Below, piece after piece: positions 5,671 through 8,970 of a stretch of 8,970 nucleotides of DNA. The notes below the pieces were generated by a model. The model was given only the letters and a program-made list of their open reading frames with translations, made no database searches and was not told the DNA's origin. Each line of letters starts with the position of its first letter. The stretch's first letter is position 1. The translations under genes were made by a program, and so were the position numbers. Origin of the DNA: Coriobacteriales bacterium (lineage in GTDB: Bacteria; Actinomycetota; Coriobacteriia; Coriobacteriales; CADBOM01); assembly GCA_017515355.1 (NCBI GenBank), contig JAFWGD010000092.1, positions 1 to 8,970 of the forward strand, read 5' to 3'.

Positions 5671-6672
5671 TTGATCGATTCGCATGGAAGGGTAATCGAT
5701 TACCTGCGCATTTCGCTGACTGACCGCTGCAATCTCCGGTGCATCTACTGCATGCCCGAGGATGGCGTGAGCGCGCTCAAGCACGAGGACATCCTGCGTA
5801 TCGAGGAAATAGCCCGAATCGTGCGTGTAGCGGCGCAAACGGGCATCACGCGCGTGCGCCTCACTGGCGGGGAGCCCCTCGTGCGTCACGGCGTGGTCGA
5901 TCTTGTGCGCGACATAAAGGCGATTCCCGAGATCGAATCGATTGCGCTTACCACCAATGGCATCCTCTTGCCCGAGATGGCCGACGACCTCAAGGCGGCG
6001 GGCCTCTCGCGGGTCAACATCTCGCTCGACACGCTCGATGAGGAGCAATACCACTACATCACGCGCTGGGGGAACGTCGATGACGTCCATGCTGGCATCG
6101 ACGCCGCGCTGCGCGTCGGGTTCAAGCCGGTCAAGGTGAACTCGGTCGTCATCCGCAGCCTCGACCAAGACGTCTTCGAGTTCGCGCGCATGTCCGTCGA
6201 CAGGCCGTTGCACATGCGCTTCATCGAGTACATGCCGGTGGGAGAGAGCTCCGGCTACGATGGCAGCGGTTGGGGAGAGCAGGATGTGGTCCCCTGCGAG
6301 GAGATCATGGAGACGATCAACGCACGAGCCAGAGAGCTCGGCCTTCCCGAACTCGTTCCTGCTGGCAAGCACCGCCCGACGGGTTGGGGACCGGCGCGCT
6401 ACTACGAGTTCCCGGGAGCGCAGGGCACCGTTGGATTCATCTCCCCAATCTCGAACCACTTCTGCAGCGAGTGCAACCGCTTGCGCATGACCGCCGACGG
6501 CAAGATCCGCCCGTGCCTCTTCAGCGACGAGGAGCTCGACCTGCGCACCGCCGTGCGCGAAGGCACCGATGAGGACATCCGCGAGGTCTTCCTCCGGGCG
6601 CTGCAACTCAAACCCGACGAGCATCACAGCAGGGTGGGCACCGCGAGGAAGATGTCGCAGATAGGCGGCTAG
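5671..6672 (+). CDS. moaA: GTP 3',8-cyclase MoaA, radical SAM enzyme of molybdenum cofactor synthesis
   Basis: MoaA catalyses the first step of molybdopterin synthesis: radical rearrangement of GTP to 3',8-cyclo-7,8-dihydro-GTP, the substrate of MoaC. The 333-residue protein starts with HGRVIDYLRISLTDRCNLRC; the radical SAM cysteines are C20, C24 and C27. LTGGEPLVR is the SAM-binding GGEP motif. The second 4Fe-4S cluster, which binds GTP, is ligated by C265, C268 and C282 in HFCSECNRLR...RPCLF. The protein ends IGG, and the double glycine tail is needed for activity in this family. The start is the TTG at 5671, six bases after GGGGG. No in-frame ATG lies between it and the conserved GR-x-I-x-YLR, so the rare start is well supported. 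moaC follows 59 bases downstream. Confidence 0.95.
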   Translation: MIDSHGRVIDYLRISLTDRCNLRCIYCMPEDGVSALKHEDILRIEEIARIVRVAAQTGITRVRLTGGEPLVRHGVVDLVRDIKAIPEIESIALTTNGILLPEMADDLKAAGLSRVNISLDTLDEEQYHYITRWGNVDDVHAGIDAALRVGFKPVKVNSVVIRSLDQDVFEFARMSVDRPLHMRFIEYMPVGESSGYDGSGWGEQDVVPCEEIMETINARARELGLPELVPAGKHRPTGWGPARYYEFPGAQGTVGFISPISNHFCSECNRLRMTADGKIRPCLFSDEELDLRTAVREGTDEDIREVFLRALQLKPDEHHSRVGTARKMSQIGG

Positions 6673-6731
6673 CGCAACGAGAGCCCTCGAGCTAACAATT
6701 GCAGCCAAGCAGCTTGACCAAGGAGCATGAA

Positions 6732-7235
6732 ATGGCAGATAACCAGCACCTCACTCATATCGACGAGCAAGGCGACGTCCGCATGGTCGACGTATCCGAG
6801 AAGGCCGACACCCAGCGCATAGCGATTGCCGAGGGCTTCATCAGCATGCATCAGGAGACGCTCGATCTCATCACCAGCGGCGAGGCGGCCAAGGGCGATG
6901 TTCTCGCCTGCGCACGCGTTGCCGGAGTGATGGCGGCCAAGAAGACGAGCGACATCATCCCGATGTGCCATCCGCTCAACATCACGAAGGCCAAGGTTTC
7001 GTGCACGCCGGTCCAGGCTGGTCAGCGCGAGGACGGGCGCGTCGGCATCCATGTGGTCACGACCTGCGGAGTCACTGGCAAGACCGGGATCGAGATGGAG
7101 GCGCTCACCGCCGCCAGCGTCGCCTGCCTGACTATCTACGACATGTGCAAGGCGGTCGATCGTGGCATGGAGATCATGGATGTGCGCCTGCTGAAGAAGG
7201 ATGGCGGCAAGAGCGGCCTTTGGCAGAGGGACTAG
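6732..7235 (+). CDS. moaC: Cyclic pyranopterin monophosphate synthase MoaC
   Basis: MoaC turns the MoaA product into cyclic pyranopterin monophosphate, completing the first stage of cofactor synthesis. The 167-residue length is normal for the family. Motifs are RMVDVSEKADTQRIA (17-31), KGDVLACARVAGVMAAKKTS (54-73) with catalytic Lys54, IPMCHPL (76-82), and TGIEMEALTAAS followed by YDMCKA (136-141), in which Asp137 and Lys140 correspond to the catalytic Asp and Lys of E. coli MoaC. The start is the ATG at 6732 with AAGGAG six bases before it. The longer frame from a TTG at 6699 has no such site and no conserved residues. No promoter is apparent in the 59-base gap to moaA, so the two are probably co-transcribed. 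Confidence 0.95.
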   Translation: MADNQHLTHIDEQGDVRMVDVSEKADTQRIAIAEGFISMHQETLDLITSGEAAKGDVLACARVAGVMAAKKTSDIIPMCHPLNITKAKVSCTPVQAGQREDGRVGIHVVTTCGVTGKTGIEMEALTAASVACLTIYDMCKAVDRGMEIMDVRLLKKDGGKSGLWQRD

Positions 7236-7279
7236 CCTCCGCAAGCGCATAGCCTGCCTCGGCGCCATATCTTAAATAC

Positions 7280-7301
7280 TGCGTAAAACTCGCGTTTTGC
7301 A
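7280..7301. other. Weak hairpin between moaC and the phosphate permease gene
   Basis: TGC plus AAAAC (7280-7289, with a two-base bulge) pairs with GTTTT plus GCA (7294-7301) across a TCGC loop. It could be a weak terminator of the moa unit: the right arm carries four T but there is no T tract after it. A second small inverted repeat, TGGCC-gtc-GGCCA, lies at 7319-7331. These, together with the repeat array and leader at 7357-7470, account for the 237-base gap. Confidence 0.3.
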
Positions 7302-7356
7302 ATCTGTCGGTCGCAGGTTGGCCGTCGGCCATTGCGCCGCACCCCGCTCGCCCTGA

Positions 7357-7396
7357 CTTTGCACAATCCTTGCAAACGCCTTGCAGTCCCTTTGCG
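7357..7396 (+). promoter_or_regulatory. Four 11-base-spaced heptamers, candidate Pho box for the phosphate permease gene
   Basis: CTTTGCA (7357), CCTTGCA (7368), CCTTGCA (7379) and CTTTGCG (7390) recur with an exact 11-base period, one helical turn, so all face the same side. PhoB-type response regulators bind tandem direct repeats with this spacing. The array ends nine bases before TAACAT (7406-7411), a possible -10, the position at which a Pho box replaces the -35. The gene served is a phosphate permease and an OmpR/PhoB-like regulator gene follows it. The heptamer differs from the E. coli and Streptomyces words, so binding by PhoB/PhoP is an inference. Confidence 0.6.
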
Positions 7397-7412
7397 CGCG
7401 TTTCCTAACATC

Positions 7413-7470
7413 AGCCCTCGAAAGGCAAACGGCTGATTCGAAAACGAAGCCGAGAAAGGGCACGAGGGCT
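7413..7470 (+). promoter_or_regulatory. Nested hairpin leader covering the permease ribosome site
   Basis: AGCCCTCG (7413-7420) pairs perfectly with CGAGGGCT (7463-7470). Inside, CGGC (7430-7433) pairs with GCCG (7449-7452), and TTCG-AAAA-CGAA (7437-7448) forms the tip. A purine-rich internal loop of nine and ten bases separates the stems. GAGGG, the likely ribosome site, sits in the outer stem. CAT at 7409-7411 could also pair with the ATG at 7473 if transcription starts upstream of it. The fold could hold translation off or act as a switch. It matches no riboswitch class I can name. Confidence 0.45.
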
Positions 7471-7472
7471 AT

Positions 7473-8522
7473 ATGGTTGCATCCTTGGGAGCAGTGGCAT
7501 CCGCGGTTATGGCAGAGCCGGTCCTTCTCATCATCATCGCGCTTGCTCTTGGGGCGACGGCTGTCAACGGAGCCACAGATGCGACGAACGCCATCGCAAC
7601 CGTTGTGGGAACTCGATCCATGAAGCCCACGCCGGCCATCGTGATGGCGGCGATCTGCAACTTCGTGGGCCTTACCCTCATAACGGTAGTGAGCACTGCC
7701 GTTGCCGACACCATCTTCACCATGGTCGACTTCGGAGGCGACAACCATGCTGCCCTTGTTGCGCTCGCTGCCGCTATGGTCGCGATCATCGTTTGGGGCG
7801 TTGCGGCTTGGGCATTCGGCATCCCAACGAGTCAGAGCCATTCCCACGTAGCGGGCATCACCGGAGCAGCGATCGCACTGCAGGGAAGCTTTGCCGGCGT
7901 CAATCCCGAGCAGTGGGTCAAGGTTATCTACGGTCTCGTTGTGAGCACGGGTTTGGGGTTCGGTGCGGGCTGGCTGTTCGCGCGCATCATCCGGCTGACT
8001 TGCTCTGGGCTCGAGCGTCGCAAGGCCGACAGATTCTTCAGGAGGGCCCAGATAGCCGTGGGAGCCGGTGTCGCAGTTCTCCACGGTGCCCAAGATGGAC
8101 AGAAGTTCCTGAGCCTGTGCATGCTTGCGATCATGCTAGGTGTCTACGGAACGCCCGATCTGGGGAGATTTCCCTTATGGCTCGTGATACTCGTCAGCCT
8201 CGTCATCTCGCTCGGGACGGCGCTGGGAGGGCGCAAGATCATCAAGTCCGTGGGAATGAACATGGTCAAGCTCGAGCCGTATCAGGGCTTCTCCGCTTGC
8301 CTTTCAGGCTGCCTGTGCATCGCGCTGGCGACGTTCACGGGCATGCCAGTCTCGACGACGCACACAAACACAACGGCCATCATGGGCGTGGGAACGGAGC
8401 GACGCATTCGCGCGGTGCGGTGGAATCTGGCTGGAACCATGGTGCTCACCTGGGTGCTCACGTTTCCTGGCTGCGGTCTCTTGGCGTACCTGTTCACTCG
8501 CCTTTTCCTCGTGATTCTTTAG
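7473..8522 (+). CDS. PiT-family inorganic phosphate permease
   Basis: A 349-residue membrane protein of the PiT family (PF01384), which imports phosphate with a cation, usually as a metal-phosphate complex in bacteria. The two inverted signature repeats are visible: NGATDATNAIATVVGTR (32-48) and HGAQDGQKFLSL (204-215). GIPTSQSHSHVAG and its partner GMPVSTTHTNTTAIMGVG (from about 290) follow each repeat, as in the family, and about ten hydrophobic spans are present. The first signature has Thr where many members have Asn or His before the Asp (G-A-T-D), but the key Asp is kept. The ATG at 7473 has GAGGG four bases before it. A start at 7509 is less likely. The candidate Pho box upstream and the response regulator 44 bases downstream point to phosphate control. 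No terminator separates the latter. Confidence 0.92.
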   Translation: MVASLGAVASAVMAEPVLLIIIALALGATAVNGATDATNAIATVVGTRSMKPTPAIVMAAICNFVGLTLITVVSTAVADTIFTMVDFGGDNHAALVALAAAMVAIIVWGVAAWAFGIPTSQSHSHVAGITGAAIALQGSFAGVNPEQWVKVIYGLVVSTGLGFGAGWLFARIIRLTCSGLERRKADRFFRRAQIAVGAGVAVLHGAQDGQKFLSLCMLAIMLGVYGTPDLGRFPLWLVILVSLVISLGTALGGRKIIKSVGMNMVKLEPYQGFSACLSGCLCIALATFTGMPVSTTHTNTTAIMGVGTERRIRAVRWNLAGTMVLTWVLTFPGCGLLAYLFTRLFLVIL

Positions 8523-8527
8523 CTCGG

Positions 8528-8548
8528 GTTCTGAAAGAAATGCAGAAC
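8528..8548. other. Small inverted repeat in the permease-regulator gap
   Basis: GTTCTG and CAGAAC (8528-8533 and 8543-8548) are perfect inverted copies around nine A-rich bases. It is too short and lacks a T tract, so it is unlikely to terminate. It may be a weak mRNA hairpin between the two genes. Confidence 0.25.
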
Positions 8549-8566
8549 TAGAGTTAGGATTAGATC

Positions 8567-8970
8567 ATGATCTACTACGTTGAAGATGATACGAACATCA
8601 GGGAGCTAACCCTCTATGCGCTCAGAAAGGCAGGCCTTGATGCCAAGGGCTTCTCGAGCGGCGAGTCATTTCTGATCGCCTGCGCCGAAGAGGCTCCGGA
8701 TCTCATCTTGCTCGATATCATGCTGCCGGGAATCGATGGCCTCGAGCTGCTCGATCTGATTCGCAACGATCGCGCCATCTCGCACGTTCCCGTGATGATG
8801 CTCACCGCCAAGGGCACGGAGTATGACACGGTGCGCGGGCTCGATGCAGGCGCGGACGATTACCTTGCAAAGCCCTTCGGGATGATGGAGCTCGTTAGCA
8901 GATGCAATGCCCTCTTGCGAAGAGCGGGTGCAGCATCTCGATGCAGCGACGAGCTGCTCGAATGCGGTCC
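8567..8970 (+). CDS. OmpR/PhoB-type response regulator, receiver domain (3' end outside the window)
   Basis: The open frame from the ATG at 8567 runs to the window end and gives 134 residues. It starts MIYYVEDDTNIREL, with the acidic pair Asp7-Asp8 that binds magnesium. The phosphoacceptor is Asp50 in LLDIMLPGIDGLELL. Thr80 in MMLTAKG, Tyr99 and Lys102 in GADDYLAKPF complete the receiver pocket. KPF followed by an R-x-x-A-L-L-R-R-like helix end is typical of the OmpR/PhoB subfamily, so a winged-helix DNA-binding domain is expected next. TTAGGA precedes the ATG by seven bases. It sits directly behind the phosphate permease, so a PhoB/PhoP role with a sensor kinase downstream is likely but not shown here. 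Confidence 0.88.
   Translation, partial: MIYYVEDDTNIRELTLYALRKAGLDAKGFSSGESFLIACAEEAPDLILLDIMLPGIDGLELLDLIRNDRAISHVPVMMLTAKGTEYDTVRGLDAGADDYLAKPFGMMELVSRCNALLRRAGAASRCSDELLECG

Noticed and set aside
5434..6708. Minus-strand open frame of 424 codons opposite moaA
   Set aside because: Shadow of moaA and the modC end; no family motif, and it crosses the moaA promoter.
6699..6731. Upstream TTG start for moaC
   Set aside because: No ribosome site, and AAGGAG points to the ATG at 6732, where family similarity begins.
7272..8093. Minus-strand open frame of 273 codons opposite the phosphate permease gene
   Set aside because: Shadow frame with low-complexity composition; the plus strand has both PiT signatures.

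Overview
The window joins two unrelated pieces of DNA. Bases 1 to about 880 are AT-rich and carry the 3' part of a herA ATPase gene followed by the first 25 codons of mre11, both on the minus strand. HerA next to Mre11 is the archaeal DNA end-resection cluster (HerA-Mre11-Rad50-NurA). The low GC, the oligo-T terminator and the TATA-like box suggest a gut or rumen methanogen of the Methanobrevibacter type. The genus is an inference. From about 880 to the end the DNA is GC-rich with bacterial gene style: Shine-Dalgarno sites, hairpin terminators and a lipobox lipoprotein. The protein style and gene order suggest an anaerobic actinobacterium of the Coriobacteriia (moderate confidence). At the junction both herA and an aldo/keto reductase gene are cut inside conserved regions, which fits a chimeric contig better than gene transfer.

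Layout of the bacterial part, all on the plus strand: C-terminal two-thirds of an aldo/keto reductase (to 1436); a divergent MoaE-like protein (1455-1868); a strong hairpin; an AT-rich promoter island with an inverted repeat; modA (2062-2943), ending in two tandem hairpins of which the second is a textbook terminator; a fresh promoter; modB with an unusual roughly 190-residue exported N-terminal domain (3142-4482); modC overlapping modB by 8 bases; a promoter; moaA (TTG start, 5671-6672); moaC (6732-7235). This is a molybdenum island. ModABC imports molybdate, MoaA and MoaC build cyclic pyranopterin monophosphate from GTP, and the MoaE-like protein may act in or near the next step. MoaD, MogA and MoeA are not in the window.

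A second, phosphate-related unit follows: a PiT-type phosphate permease (7473-8522) and the start of an OmpR/PhoB-type response regulator (8567 to the window end). Upstream of the permease are four heptamers of the form C(T/C)TTGC(A/G) spaced exactly 11 bases apart, the layout of a Pho box. A nested hairpin that would hide the ribosome binding site lies between them and the start codon.

I see no CRISPR array, tRNA, rRNA or insertion sequence. No wholly new system is evident. The points most worth checking are the contig junction, the extra domain on ModB, the 11-base repeat array with its structured leader, and the MoaE-like protein with altered active-site positions.
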